A DNA stretch of 64,000 bases from Fusibacter ferrireducens (lineage in GTDB: Bacteria > Bacillota > Clostridia > Peptostreptococcales > Acidaminobacteraceae). The translations under genes and the position numbers were made by a program. Positions within the stretch are counted from its first letter, which is position 1; each line of letters begins with the position of its first letter. The notes below the pieces were generated by a model, which searched no databases, had not been told where the DNA came from, and was given only the letters and a program-made list of their open reading frames with translations. The stretch spans positions 382,208 to 446,207 of the forward strand of contig NZ_JADKNH010000002.1 in the NCBI RefSeq assembly GCF_015352425.1, in the 5' to 3' direction. Of this stretch, positions 26,600 through 35,970 are shown piece after piece.

Positions 26600-27457
26600 T
26601 TATTGTTCTTCCTTTTTAACGACAGCAATCCATACTTCAAATTTAGCATCCTGTGGATCAGGATTTAGGTAGACTTCTATATCTGGTGCATTGCCATACT
26701 CATAGCCTGAGGTAGGCAGCCATTCTGTTACAATACGCTTCTCTAATTCCTGAATAGATAGATTTGTGCCTTGACCTTCAAAGATCGCCCATGTTGCCTC
26801 AGGCACTGTGTATTCTTCTAAATCACCAATTATCGGGCCATTAGATGCCACTGCAATATAGTAACGCCAATCCTCAAGTTCATTACACGAACATACCCCT
26901 AAGAGGCCTCTGGGTTTGCTGTCCATCATCGCCGCTAACTTTGGAATTGTACCCTCCGTTACAGCTTTATCCCACATGGCAGGTACAATTTCAAAATTCT
27001 TTTCGATCTCCCTATCCAGTGGTGCTGAAACCCCTACTACTCTAAAGGCATCCTTTTTTTCAATCCTGTAATTCATCTCACAATCTCCTTTTATCGTTAT
27101 TCGGAAGCTGATTGGAGGATATGCTTTGAGGTTTACACCAGATGCTTTTGCACTGGAAGGTGTAATGCCGTGCACACTTTTAAATGCGCGATTAAATGCG
27201 GTTGGTGAATCATAACCATACTTGAGTCCAACATCTATCACTTTTTGCTTACCACTCTGAAGGTCCACAGCAGCAAGTGACATCTTTCTTCTGCGAATGT
27301 ATTCTGATAAAGGCATATCCGCAACATATGAAAACATTCTTTGAAAATGATAAGTACTACAACAAGCTAATTTCGCGGCTTCATTTATGCTTACATCACC
27401 TGTTATATTTGCTTCAATATATTTTATAGCATCATTTAATCGGTTAATCCACTCCAT
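26600..27457 (-). CDS. AraC-family regulator with GyrI-like effector domain
   Basis: A 285-residue regulator. Residues about 8-105 are an AraC/XylS double helix-turn-helix at the N-terminus (ISINEAAKLACCSTYHFQRM is similar in layout: here SINEAAKLACCSTYHFQRMF, and KYGYDSPTAFNRAFKSVHG). Residues about 125-285 form a GyrI-like small-molecule-binding domain with the closing pattern PDIEVYLNPDPQDAKFEVWI. This order is typical of clostridial SoxS/Rob-like regulators that sense drugs or metabolites. SD AGGAGGCAGGAG precedes the ATG. Its target is not evident; the nearby remnants may once have been regulated. Confidence 0.88.
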   Translation of the reverse strand: MEWINRLNDAIKYIEANITGDVSINEAAKLACCSTYHFQRMFSYVADMPLSEYIRRRKMSLAAVDLQSGKQKVIDVGLKYGYDSPTAFNRAFKSVHGITPSSAKASGVNLKAYPPISFRITIKGDCEMNYRIEKKDAFRVVGVSAPLDREIEKNFEIVPAMWDKAVTEGTIPKLAAMMDSKPRGLLGVCSCNELEDWRYYIAVASNGPIIGDLEEYTVPEATWAIFEGQGTNLSIQELEKRIVTEWLPTSGYEYGNAPDIEVYLNPDPQDAKFEVWIAVVKKEEQ

Positions 27458-27501
27458 CTCCTGCCTCCTATCTCATAATACGCCACATCAAAAAGTAAAA
27501 C

Positions 27502-27528
27502 CTCTCTTTATCTGTACAATAAAGAGAG
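27502..27528 (-). terminator. Intrinsic terminator after rsmH
   Basis: The stem CTCTCTTTAT/ATAAAGAGAG is followed on the - strand by GTTTTACTTTTTG. It lies about 110 bp after the rsmH stop and just upstream of the AraC-family gene. Confidence 0.65.
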
Positions 27529-27635
27529 ATCTTTTAACACCTCTTAAACCATTAGAGCTCTAATTTCTTATCATAGATTATCTCTGAGGCATTATTGCTC
27601 ATGAATCATTTTTCACGGATTGTTTCTCGTGTATA

Positions 27636-28685
27636 CTATGCCTTAATGGCCCATCGCATCTTGGTTGAACGTGCTCGACTGTTGATACTGCACTCTTCTG
27701 CTGATGGTCTAATGATCTCTTGCGCGATTTCACTATAAACGCCATCACGCAATAATTTTTTAAATGATTTTTTGACCAGACGATCTTCGCCTGAATGAAA
27801 GGAGAGAATCGCCACACGCCCACCTTTGGCAAGTACATTTGGCAATTTTTCTAAAAAGGCATAAAGCACCTCAAACTCACTGTTGACATCAATTCTAAGT
27901 GCCTGAAAAGTTCTCTGACATGATTTTTTGACGGCTTCTTCTGGATTGCTCGCTGGTACTGCTTTAAGCGCATCTGTTATCACTTGTCTGAGTTCTTTGG
28001 TCGTTTGAATACGCCTGCCTTTTTTAACGGCAGTAACAATCGCACGTGCAATTTCCTCTGCATAGGGTTCATCTGCATTTTCTAGCAGCATACCATACAA
28101 TTCCTCTTGTGAAATTTTCTTTAATCGCTCTGCAGCAGAAATCCCCTTCTTTGGATTTAATCTTAGATCCAAAGGGCCTTCTGTTTTATAAGAAAAGCCT
28201 CGATCTGGATTATCAATTTGCATGGATGAAACACCGAGGTCAGCTAAGACAAAATCAAGTGGACCTGATTCTGCTACAACCTGATCTATATTGGCGAAGT
28301 TTAATTGCTTGATGGTTAAAATTTCTGGACCATATCCAAGCTTTTCTAGTCGTTCTCTGGTACGTGGCAGTTCAATAGGGTCCACATCCAGTGCATACAT
28401 ATGCCCTTTTGACTCTAAACACTTGAGCATTTCAAGGGTATGCCCACCATAACCCAATGTCGCATCAAGACCTGTCTGTCCCGGTTTAATTTGCAAGAAA
28501 TCCAATATTTCTTTAACACAAATTGAAATGTGCATCCCTGCAGGCGTACTCCCCTTTTGTATAACATGCGCTATTGTATCTCCATATTTTTCTGGCTGTA
28601 GTTCTTTATATTTTTCTTTATAAGTCTTTGGGTGAGTTCCTTTATATCTGACACGTCTCTTATGTGTTTTTTTTTGATCTGGCAT
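27636..28685 (-). CDS. rsmH: 16S rRNA C1402 N4-methyltransferase RsmH (stand-alone type)
   Basis: A 349-residue S-adenosylmethionine-dependent methyltransferase that modifies cytosine 1402 of 16S rRNA in the ribosomal P site. The SAM-binding motif is GLDATLGYGGHTLEML, followed by DFVLADLGVSSMQID, PERGFSY-like DRGFSYKTEGPLDLR, and the C-terminal SFHSGEDRLVKKSFKK. It has an unusual basic N-terminal extension of about 50 residues (KKTHKRRVRYKGTHPKTYKE) not seen in the mraZ-linked enzyme. It is monocistronic and outside the cell-division cluster, so it is probably the second RsmH paralog carried by many clostridia. Confidence 0.88.
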   Translation of the reverse strand: MPDQKKTHKRRVRYKGTHPKTYKEKYKELQPEKYGDTIAHVIQKGSTPAGMHISICVKEILDFLQIKPGQTGLDATLGYGGHTLEMLKCLESKGHMYALDVDPIELPRTRERLEKLGYGPEILTIKQLNFANIDQVVAESGPLDFVLADLGVSSMQIDNPDRGFSYKTEGPLDLRLNPKKGISAAERLKKISQEELYGMLLENADEPYAEEIARAIVTAVKKGRRIQTTKELRQVITDALKAVPASNPEEAVKKSCQRTFQALRIDVNSEFEVLYAFLEKLPNVLAKGGRVAILSFHSGEDRLVKKSFKKLLRDGVYSEIAQEIIRPSAEECSINSRARSTKMRWAIKA

Positions 28686-28806
28686 TTTACAACCTCGCTA
28701 TTCATTTTGATTTTATAAACCGAATACGCTATATCCAGAATACTCTCTAAATCATACCATAGTAAGCATCCACTTTAAATGCCAATTCACAAGTCGCTGT
28801 TGTAGT

Positions 28807-29331
28807 TTAATTCTTATCTTTTTTAATCTTAGTAAATAACACCACATAGTTCTTACCGTAATGCTTTGCGCATTTGGGACAGGTTGTGTAAAACGCCATA
28901 AAGTCATCCGTCTCTAAACCTTTGCCATTCGTTTTTTCTTTAAGGTCCTTCATCCATGTTGGCATTTCTTTAAATTCACCTTCATATACGCTTGTAAAAA
29001 AATCGCCAGAAAGTTTAGTGTTTTCCAGTCCTTGAACTTCTTTTTCGACTAAAAAGTAATGTTCTGCTTTCCACGCACTCAAATCACGAGATAAAATTAA
29101 ATATTTGTCTTTTACATCTGCACCAGCTGCTGTAATCTCATTCATTGTCTTTGAAAAAACCTTGCCCATATTCAGTGGCATATGCAGCATACTTTTAGTG
29201 AACACTTTTACAAATTGATAATTTTCAAGGTTCATGATTTGATCATGCCATTTTTCTGGGTGAAATCTCGGGCAACAGCCGGTTTCATTATCCGTCAAAT
29301 CCATTTCCGGTAGTTTCTTTAAAACTTCCAT
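28807..29331 (-). CDS. Conserved hypothetical protein with CPKCAKHYG tail
   Basis: A 174-residue soluble protein conserved in clostridia, usually annotated only as a putative hydrolase or hypothetical protein. It has an N-terminal CCPRFHPEKW motif, a central GyrI-like pattern (TKSMLHMPLNMGKVFSKTM and KLSGDFFTSVYEGEFKEM), and a C-terminal TTCPKCAKHYGKNYVVLFTK. The paired cysteines could bind a metal. The beta-alpha order and the phrase LSGDFFTSVYEG recall the effector-binding fold of GyrI proteins. SD GGAGGTG precedes the ATG. It is adjacent to, but 97 bp from, the ABC exporter genes; no function is assigned. Confidence 0.6.
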   Translation of the reverse strand: MEVLKKLPEMDLTDNETGCCPRFHPEKWHDQIMNLENYQFVKVFTKSMLHMPLNMGKVFSKTMNEITAAGADVKDKYLILSRDLSAWKAEHYFLVEKEVQGLENTKLSGDFFTSVYEGEFKEMPTWMKDLKEKTNGKGLETDDFMAFYTTCPKCAKHYGKNYVVLFTKIKKDKN

Positions 29332-29427
29332 AACACACCTCCATTCTATGAAATTTTTTACCCCTTTTTAATCTCGCTACTCTGATAAAATACAATACCA
29401 GGTGTTTCGTTTTATATGCCATCACCG

Positions 29428-31218
29428 CTAGGCTTTACTCAGCATCTGATGGTAATACCCCTGTTGACGCATAAGACTTTCATGATTGCCCTGCTCTATG
29501 ATTTGTCCATCCTTTACAACGAGTATGAGATCAGCGTCCCGGATGGTGCTCAACCGATGGGCAATGATCACTGAAGTCCGTCCTTTTTGAAGCTCAGTCA
29601 TGGCTTTTGTGACTTCCTTTTCCGTCTTTAAATCCACACTACTGGTGGCTTCATCGAGAATTAGGATTTTAGGATTTGCCATAAGTGCCCTTGCAATGGT
29701 AATGAGCTGGCGTTCACCTTGACTGATATTCAGCCCACCAAAAGTCAACTTGGTCTCATACTTATGAGGTAATTTATTGATCATATCATGAACCCCGGTG
29801 AGCTTTGTGGCAGCTTTGATTTCTGCGTCAGTGGCATCGAGCTTGCCATAGCGAATATTGTCATAAATCGTGCCACTGAAAAGATATGAATCCTGCAATA
29901 CAATGCCAAATTGACTTAGATAATATGCATAATCATACTCTAATATATTTTTACCATCCACACGGATTTGTCCCTCATTTGCTCTGTAAAAATTGGAAAG
30001 CAAATTGACAATGGAAGTCTTACCCGCACCTGTTGGCCCCACAATCGCCACACGTTGACCCTTGAGAAGTTCAAAATTGATATCTTTTAGGACGGGGACA
30101 TCTGATTCATATCTAAAAGAAACCGATTCAAACGCAATATGCCCTTCAACTGGCGGTTTTTCAGTACTGAACGTTTTTATTTCCTCAACTTCATCCAAGA
30201 TTTCAAAGACTCGCTCTGCACCTGCCACAGCTGACATCAAACTATTATAAATAAACGCAAGCTCATTGAGCGGACGTACAAACTGTCTCGAATAGGCTAT
30301 AAAACTGGTGACTACCCCCACTGTCACATGTCCCTTTATCACCAAATAACCGCCTAAAAGCCCCACTATGGAAAACGTCAAATTGTTGATGACATTCATC
30401 AGCGGCATCAAGAGGCCACTCCAAATTTGAGCCGCTCGACCATAGTGATAGGCCTCTTTATTTGCTATTTTAAACCGTTTGAGCATGTTGTCCTCATTGC
30501 CAAAGGTTTGAATGATATCAAGGCCATAGACCGTTTCTTCCACCATTGCATTTATTTTACCCAATGCCTTTTGCTGTCCTTTAAATTGATGGATGGTTTT
30601 CTTAGAAATCATTTTAGATAAACCAAAGATAAGGGGCACACTGAAGAGTACCGCCAATGCCAAAATAGAGTTCATCCAGAACATCAACACGGTAATCCCT
30701 ACCACCGTATAGGTACTTCTCAGAAAAGTAATTGTTGCTTGAGTCATGACACTACTCACTGCATCAATGTCATTTGTAAAACGACTCATGATATCCCCAT
30801 GAGCGTGCTTATCAAAGTAGGCAAGAGACAGAGACTCCATCTTCTGAAAGAGTTGAGTTCTAAGCTTATGGACGACGTTTTGAGAAGCTTTTGTCACCAT
30901 AAACTCACCCAACCAATTTAAAAATGAAATCAACACATAAGTACACAGTAACATTACAACCAGTGTGGTGAGCAATAATGTCTCTTCGTTTATAATGGCA
31001 TCGGTGGCCCTTCCGATCATATAAGGCACGGTGATTGTGCCTGTCGTAGCAACGATCACCATAACCACAGCCGAAACAAGTGCTTTTTTCTCAGACATAA
31101 AAGTTTCTAAAAGTCTCTTTAAGGTCTCTTTGAGTGATTTAGGCCTCACTTTGTTTCCAAATCGGCTTGACGCTCGGGACATACCACCCATATTGCCCTT
31201 TTTAGAACTTTGAGTCAT
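29428..31218 (-). CDS. ABC exporter half, canonical ATPase site (LmrD/BmrD-like)
   Basis: A 596-residue half-transporter with an N-terminal six-helix membrane domain and a C-terminal nucleotide-binding domain. Walker A is GPTGAGKTS, Walker B ILILDEATSSVD with the catalytic Glu, but the signature motif is degenerate (NISQGERQLI). The N-terminal tail is long and basic (KGNMGGMSRASSRFGNKVRP). The ATG at 31218 follows GGAGGTGGTGACC and lies inside the end of the partner gene (17-bp overlap), so the two are coupled. With its partner it forms a heterodimeric exporter, probably for drugs, lipids or peptides. Confidence 0.9.
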   Translation of the reverse strand: MTQSSKKGNMGGMSRASSRFGNKVRPKSLKETLKRLLETFMSEKKALVSAVVMVIVATTGTITVPYMIGRATDAIINEETLLLTTLVVMLLCTYVLISFLNWLGEFMVTKASQNVVHKLRTQLFQKMESLSLAYFDKHAHGDIMSRFTNDIDAVSSVMTQATITFLRSTYTVVGITVLMFWMNSILALAVLFSVPLIFGLSKMISKKTIHQFKGQQKALGKINAMVEETVYGLDIIQTFGNEDNMLKRFKIANKEAYHYGRAAQIWSGLLMPLMNVINNLTFSIVGLLGGYLVIKGHVTVGVVTSFIAYSRQFVRPLNELAFIYNSLMSAVAGAERVFEILDEVEEIKTFSTEKPPVEGHIAFESVSFRYESDVPVLKDINFELLKGQRVAIVGPTGAGKTSIVNLLSNFYRANEGQIRVDGKNILEYDYAYYLSQFGIVLQDSYLFSGTIYDNIRYGKLDATDAEIKAATKLTGVHDMINKLPHKYETKLTFGGLNISQGERQLITIARALMANPKILILDEATSSVDLKTEKEVTKAMTELQKGRTSVIIAHRLSTIRDADLILVVKDGQIIEQGNHESLMRQQGYYHQMLSKA

Positions 31219-32932
31219 GGTCACCACCTCCATTTTGTCCAAGTTCAGCTTGATATATTGCAAGATAAATTGGAGATGTCTCTAGAAGTTCTTCGTGAGT
31301 TCCAAAAGCTTCAACTTCACCATTATTGAGTATAATGATACGATCAAGATCCATTACAGAACTGATTTTCTGTGCCACGACAATTAAGGTTAAATCTCCC
31401 AGATCTCTCAAATGTTGCTTAAGCGCTCTCTCTGTCAGCACATCAAGCGCACTGGTGGAATCATCTAAAATCAATATTTTAGGCTGATGAATAATCGCTC
31501 TTGCTATGGATAGACGCTGTTTTTCACCGCCTGATATGTTGACGCCATTCTTTCCAATAAGCGTTTCAAGCTGATCAGGCATTGCAGTGACGAATGGCTT
31601 TGCCATTGCAATCTCAAGCGCACGCCACATCTCTGCTTCAGAGGCGTTTTCAGAGCCATATCTTAAATTATCTGCAATACTGCCTGTAAAAAGCATATTG
31701 TTTTGAGGGACATAGGCAATGTTCTTTTTCAAAAAATCACTGGAAATTTGATCTAAAGGGATGCCGCCGATCTTAACTGCTCCTGATGAGGATTTTAGAA
31801 TCCCATTTATGAGTCTGATCAATGTCGTTTTACCTGATCCCGTACTACCTAGAATACCAATGGACGCGCCATATTCTATATTAAAATTTAAATCTTTTAA
31901 AGTCTCTTCCCCTTCACCAAATCGAAATGAAACGTTATCAAATGTCAGATGAAGTGCTTCTGGCATTTGAACGGCTTTCATCTCTTCTATATCCTCATAA
32001 GCAATCACCTCTGAAATTCTTGCGGCAGACGTTTTCGCCCTTACAAACACATTAAAAACACGTGTAATGACAGATAATGCAAAATAGAACTGTGTCATGT
32101 AATTGATAAAAGCCACAATCTCTCCAACGCCAATTTCACCCGAGTGCACCCAGGCACTTCCCTTGTAGAGCACTGCCACAATTGCCATATTGACTATCAG
32201 TAAAATCACAGGGCCAAAAGCTGCCATGATTCGCATCGTTCTCGTGGTAATCTGTCTTAAGTCATCACTTATTAAGTGAAATTTTTGATTTTCATAATCA
32301 AAGCGATTAAAGGCTTTCACAGTTCGAATGCCACTTAAAAATTCCATAGTGTTCTGGTTTAATCGATCCACAACCTTTTGAATTCGAGCGTAAAGAGGAT
32401 AGCCAATCTTTAAGTTTACGCTCACAAGCACAATTGCCAAGGGAATTACCGCAAGATACACGCTTAAAAATCGCCTATTGAGATTTAAAACCATAATAAA
32501 ACTGCCAATTGCAAGTAAAGGCGCTTTTAAAAAAATGCGCATAAGACCATTGATGAAGAGTTGAACTTGAGTCACATCACTGGTCAATCTGGTAATTAAG
32601 GACCCTCTTTCCATCCCCTCTACTTTGAGCATGGGAAAAGTCAATAATTTTTCATAGAGCATTTCTCTGAGTTCCATTGCAATGGAAAAAGAAACATTGG
32701 AAGAAAGCCAATTGCGCATTAATGCACCAACCATACCTATACACGTCATACCGAGCATTAGTCCCCCATAATGTGCGATAAGTGCCATATTTTCTTCAAC
32801 AATGCCTTGATCAATTAGCTTGGACACCAGCATGGGCTGCATCAGATCCGAAAAAGTCTCAAGCCCAAGAAATGCCACAGCCATTAAGAAAGAACTCCAA
32901 TGTTTTTTTATAAACTGTCCATATGCTTTCAA
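31202..32932 (-). CDS. ABC exporter half, degenerate Walker B (LmrC/BmrC-like)
   Basis: A 576-residue half-transporter. The membrane domain covers about residues 1-310 and the ATPase domain follows with Walker A GSTGSGKTT, a canonical signature NISGGEKQRLS, and Walker B ILILDDSTSALD in which the catalytic Glu is replaced by Asp. The degenerate Walker B here and the degenerate signature in the partner would form one inactive ATP site, the hallmark of heterodimeric exporters such as LmrCD, BmrCD and TM287/288. It starts with TTG at 32932 after GAGGGGG. It is the first gene of the two-gene operon; no regulator is adjacent. Confidence 0.9.
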   Translation of the reverse strand: MKAYGQFIKKHWSSFLMAVAFLGLETFSDLMQPMLVSKLIDQGIVEENMALIAHYGGLMLGMTCIGMVGALMRNWLSSNVSFSIAMELREMLYEKLLTFPMLKVEGMERGSLITRLTSDVTQVQLFINGLMRIFLKAPLLAIGSFIMVLNLNRRFLSVYLAVIPLAIVLVSVNLKIGYPLYARIQKVVDRLNQNTMEFLSGIRTVKAFNRFDYENQKFHLISDDLRQITTRTMRIMAAFGPVILLIVNMAIVAVLYKGSAWVHSGEIGVGEIVAFINYMTQFYFALSVITRVFNVFVRAKTSAARISEVIAYEDIEEMKAVQMPEALHLTFDNVSFRFGEGEETLKDLNFNIEYGASIGILGSTGSGKTTLIRLINGILKSSSGAVKIGGIPLDQISSDFLKKNIAYVPQNNMLFTGSIADNLRYGSENASEAEMWRALEIAMAKPFVTAMPDQLETLIGKNGVNISGGEKQRLSIARAIIHQPKILILDDSTSALDVLTERALKQHLRDLGDLTLIVVAQKISSVMDLDRIIILNNGEVEAFGTHEELLETSPIYLAIYQAELGQNGGGDHDSKF

Positions 32933-33061
32933 TACTGCCCCCTCATAAAGACTTTATATAATGCATAAATTATATCATTTTTCTCTCTGTCTGCGTTATT
33001 CATGTGCCCATTTTTAGCCATAAATTTTCTTGGCGTCTGTAAAATGCTACCTTGTTGCATT

Positions 33062-33163
33062 AACAACATTTGAGTCATCATTCGATGCCTCAAAACGATT
33101 TTCGCTGACGCTGTTTGAAGGTGAACATCCCTCAGCACAGCTTATGGCTCAAATCTTGTTGCA
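33062..33163 (+). repeat. Structured intergenic repeat, single copy B
   Basis: A single copy of the roughly 101-bp family, from AACAACATTTGAGTC to GGCTCAAATCTTGTT. It sits between the start of the ABC exporter operon and the terminator of the M20 gene. A 17-bp direct repeat with one mismatch flanks it (33051-33067 and 33155-33171), either a trace of a former tandem unit or a target duplication. Confidence 0.8.
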
Positions 33164-33174
33164 TTAATAACAAA

Positions 33175-33198
33175 GGGACATTGCGATCACAATGTCCC
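33175..33198 (-). terminator. Probable terminator of the M20 gene at 33209
   Basis: The nine-base arms GGGACATTG and CAATGTCCC with a six-base loop lie 11 bp after the M20 stop. The T tract on the - strand is short (TTTGTTATT). Confidence 0.6.
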
Positions 33199-33208
33199 TG
33201 AATAAATT

Positions 33209-34486
33209 CTATTTTCTCTTTTTCAATATGGGGTTCGATATGCCTTTGACACCTAAAAGTGCCAAAGTCGTTAAAAAGTGTTTTTGAGGTCCTTGGTAAG
33301 AGCCCTTGGGTTCATACCATTCCTCGAGCGTATGAACACCACCTGCCCTGCCGCCAAAACCCACTTGTATTGCAGGAATGCCAAGACTAATTGGGTAATT
33401 CGCATCCGTACTCCCCGCTTCTGCCACTTCATAAGCATGTCCTAAGAGTTCAGCTGCGATACAGCTTACTTGAACAATGGGTTCCGAAGGCTCTAGTGCT
33501 CCTGAAGGACGATCACCGATCATTTCAAAATGTACAGCAACCGCATCACGTTGCCACCTGTTATTTTCTTGTTCTACTGCAGCCTTTATCTTTTCAACAA
33601 TTTCCGATTCCAATGACAATAGGGCATCATGTGCATTGGATCTGATATCCAAAAGCATCGTTGCATGACCTGCAATGGAATTGATGGATGTACCACCAGA
33701 TACCACGCCCACTGTAAATGTCGTCTTAGGATGTTCAGGCGGCACCAGATCAGATATGCTTGCAATTGCTCTTCCCATAGCGTGAACAGCGCTAGGATTT
33801 CCAAAATCATTAAAGCTGTGTCCACCTTTACACTGATAAGTCACACGATATCGATGACTCCCAGTCCCCTTATATCTGACTCTGCCTATGTAACCTCCAT
33901 CAGGCGTCATGTACCCATCAAAAGGTGCATTGTCTCTAAAGAGGTGTTTTATGCCCTTTAAATCACCTTCACCTTCTTCACATACGTTACCACAGACCAC
34001 AAGTGTTCCCATCAGCTCTATGGATGCAGATTTTATTGCACGCGCCACAGCAAGAATTTCAGCTAATCCGCGTGTGTTGTCCGATATGCCCGGTGCACAT
34101 AGCCTTTCAGCTTCATGGCGCACTTTTGTATCGGTATCCAAGTCAAACACGGTGTCCAAGTGTGCAGACAAGAGCAATACAGGACCTTCTTTATCCCCAT
34201 GAATAAACCCTAAAACATTTCCAACTTCATCTATCTGAACATCTTCAAGTCCCAGTTCTATTAACCGTCTTTTAAAATCGATGCCCCTAGCTTGTTCATG
34301 ATGAGATGGCGCATTAATTTCGCAAATCTCAATTTGATCTTGTATCGTCACGTTATCTGTTGCTCTAATGCTTTCAAGAACAGCTTCAACCTTTGGGTGT
34401 TTTCTCAGCACTTCCATAGTTGCCACAATGTCTGGTGAAAATTGATTTTGATCTCCATTTTGATCTCTATTTTGATCCAAATTCAT
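33209..34486 (-). CDS. M20-family metallo-hydrolase
   Basis: A 425-residue zinc peptidase/deacylase. Metal-site motifs are LLSAHLDTVFD, APGISDNTRGLAEIL (bridging Asp), GNVCEEGEGDLKG (catalytic Glu-Glu), SGGTSINSIAGHATMLLDIR, and a late His in GVHTLEEWYEPKG. It is a different branch from the M20 protein at 18573. The start is the ATG at 34486 with SD GAGGAG; the frame is open for 65 more codons upstream but these lack an SD and look non-coding. Residues 4-15 are a low-complexity run of DQN repeats encoded by a 12-bp repeat. It follows zur by 201 bp and is probably separately expressed. Confidence 0.85.
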   Translation of the reverse strand: MNLDQNRDQNGDQNQFSPDIVATMEVLRKHPKVEAVLESIRATDNVTIQDQIEICEINAPSHHEQARGIDFKRRLIELGLEDVQIDEVGNVLGFIHGDKEGPVLLLSAHLDTVFDLDTDTKVRHEAERLCAPGISDNTRGLAEILAVARAIKSASIELMGTLVVCGNVCEEGEGDLKGIKHLFRDNAPFDGYMTPDGGYIGRVRYKGTGSHRYRVTYQCKGGHSFNDFGNPSAVHAMGRAIASISDLVPPEHPKTTFTVGVVSGGTSINSIAGHATMLLDIRSNAHDALLSLESEIVEKIKAAVEQENNRWQRDAVAVHFEMIGDRPSGALEPSEPIVQVSCIAAELLGHAYEVAEAGSTDANYPISLGIPAIQVGFGGRAGGVHTLEEWYEPKGSYQGPQKHFLTTLALLGVKGISNPILKKRK

Positions 34487-34687
34487 AGGTCTGCTCCTCA
34501 TATAATTGTATTGGCAAGGCATTGAAAAAAAAATTCTAAACGACACCTTGCAATCTATTTTAACATTTTTAATCGGCTCAATACAATTTATCTCAGGCAT
34601 AAGCGTCACCTTTTTTATCAAAGCATGGCATATGAATTCAAATATATTTGCAATTTGAAAGTCTCTTACAAGAGCTCGCACCGCCCT

Positions 34688-35113
34688 TTATTGTTTACAG
34701 TCTGAACAATAGCCATATAACTCAACTTTGTGGCTCACGATATCAATATTTAATTTTTCTTCTAGATATTTTCCAAACTTTTCAATTGGGCATTCATAGA
34801 TAGGGATATTGCGTTTACATTTCAGACAAATCAAGTAATGTTTATGCTCCATGCGATTTCGCTCATAGAGAGCCTTATTCATATCTCCAATATAATTTTT
34901 AGTTGCTAATCCTTTAACTGTAAACAGCTCCAAAACTCTGTATACCGTTGACAAATTCATTGAAACTTCTGCTTCCAATATTTTCTGATAAAGTGCTTCA
35001 GCGGTTAAAGGCTGCTCTGAGGCATTCAGCAATTCTAAAATAATTGCCCTCTGTTTAGAGTACTTTATACCAACATTGATAAAAACCTTTTTACATGTTT
35101 CCATTTGTTTCAT
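34688..35113 (-). CDS. zur: Fur-family regulator, probably Zur
   Basis: A 141-residue Fur-family repressor. The winged helix is near the N-terminus (LTAEALYQKILEAEVSMNLS then TVYRVLELF). The structural zinc site CLKCKRNIPIYECP and CSDC, and the HKHYLICLKC strand, are present. The ATG at 35113 is preferred for its SD AAGGGAG. It is the last gene of znuC-znuB-zur, and the zinc uptake context points to Zur rather than Fur or PerR. It probably represses both arms of the locus through the palindrome at 36700-36722. Confidence 0.85.
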   Translation of the reverse strand: MKQMETCKKVFINVGIKYSKQRAIILELLNASEQPLTAEALYQKILEAEVSMNLSTVYRVLELFTVKGLATKNYIGDMNKALYERNRMEHKHYLICLKCKRNIPIYECPIEKFGKYLEEKLNIDIVSHKVELYGYCSDCKQ

Positions 35114-35163
35114 AGAACGGGCTCCCTTCATCTTTAAATCACTTTACATCTACATCGCTCAAA

Positions 35164-35970
35164 TCACTTCTGCCTGATATGATCTTTGAATTTTTGAAAG
35201 ACAATGACACAGAGCAAGGTTACCACTGACATGATTGCCGTCACACCACCTGGTGCCGCATCCATGTAGTAAGAAATAAACAACCCGGAAATAAGGTTGA
35301 TCATGCTGATTAAAATCGAAAATGCCAATGTCGCTTTAAAACCCTTATTGAGTTGTAAAGCTGTAGCTGGTGGCAATGCAATAAGCGAGCTCAGTACAAG
35401 CACGCCAACAATCTGTATTGAAACCGAAATCGTCGCCGCCACGAGAAGTGCAAAAATGTAGTTGATCCACTTGACTTTTACACCTGCAATTTTCGCACCG
35501 TCTTCATCAAATGTGATAAAAACCAACTGATTATAAAAGATGGCAATCACAGCTATCGAGAATAAACTCAGCGCTAGAACGGTCCACAAATCCACACGTG
35601 TTACGGTTAAAATACTGCCAAATAGAAATGTCTCAACATTGGCATGTGCGTGTCCAGAGCTGATAATCGTTATGGCAATACCCACCGAAAGTGACAGAAT
35701 CACCGATAGAATTAACTCTGCATATTTTTTATAGTATGTCCTCAGAATTTCAATCAATACCCCAAATACGGATGTGGTCACAAAAGCACTTATAATCGGA
35801 TTGTAACCCAGCATCAATCCAATGGCCACACCTGCCAAAGAGGAATGGGCCAAAGTATCTCCAATCATGGAATATCTTCTCAAAACTAAAAACATCCCCA
35901 CCACAGGACAAAGAATAGAAATCAAAAGCGCTATTATAAAAGCATTTTGCATAAAGCTATATTGAAACAT
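35164..35970 (-). CDS. znuB: Zinc/manganese ABC transporter permease ZnuB
   Basis: A 268-residue membrane permease of the ABC-3 family with seven to nine segments. Signatures are MFLVLRRYSMIGDTLAHSSL near the N-terminus and LLVAATISVSIQIVGVLVLS followed by LIALPPATALQL. It moves zinc delivered by ZnuA across the membrane using the ATPase ZnuC. Its start overlaps the znuC end by 14 bp; SD AGGAGG. Confidence 0.93.
   Translation of the reverse strand: MFQYSFMQNAFIIALLISILCPVVGMFLVLRRYSMIGDTLAHSSLAGVAIGLMLGYNPIISAFVTTSVFGVLIEILRTYYKKYAELILSVILSLSVGIAITIISSGHAHANVETFLFGSILTVTRVDLWTVLALSLFSIAVIAIFYNQLVFITFDEDGAKIAGVKVKWINYIFALLVAATISVSIQIVGVLVLSSLIALPPATALQLNKGFKATLAFSILISMINLISGLFISYYMDAAPGGVTAIMSVVTLLCVIVFQKFKDHIRQK

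Noticed and set aside
34505..34525. Sigma-54-like sequence TTGGCAAGGCATTGA upstream of the M20 gene
   Set aside because: Spacing between the GG and GC-like elements is one base short, the -12 GC is missing, and it faces the wrong strand.
34487..34681. 65-codon N-terminal extension of the M20 hydrolase
   Set aside because: No SD at its start; a strong SD and ATG lie at 34486, where family similarity soon begins.
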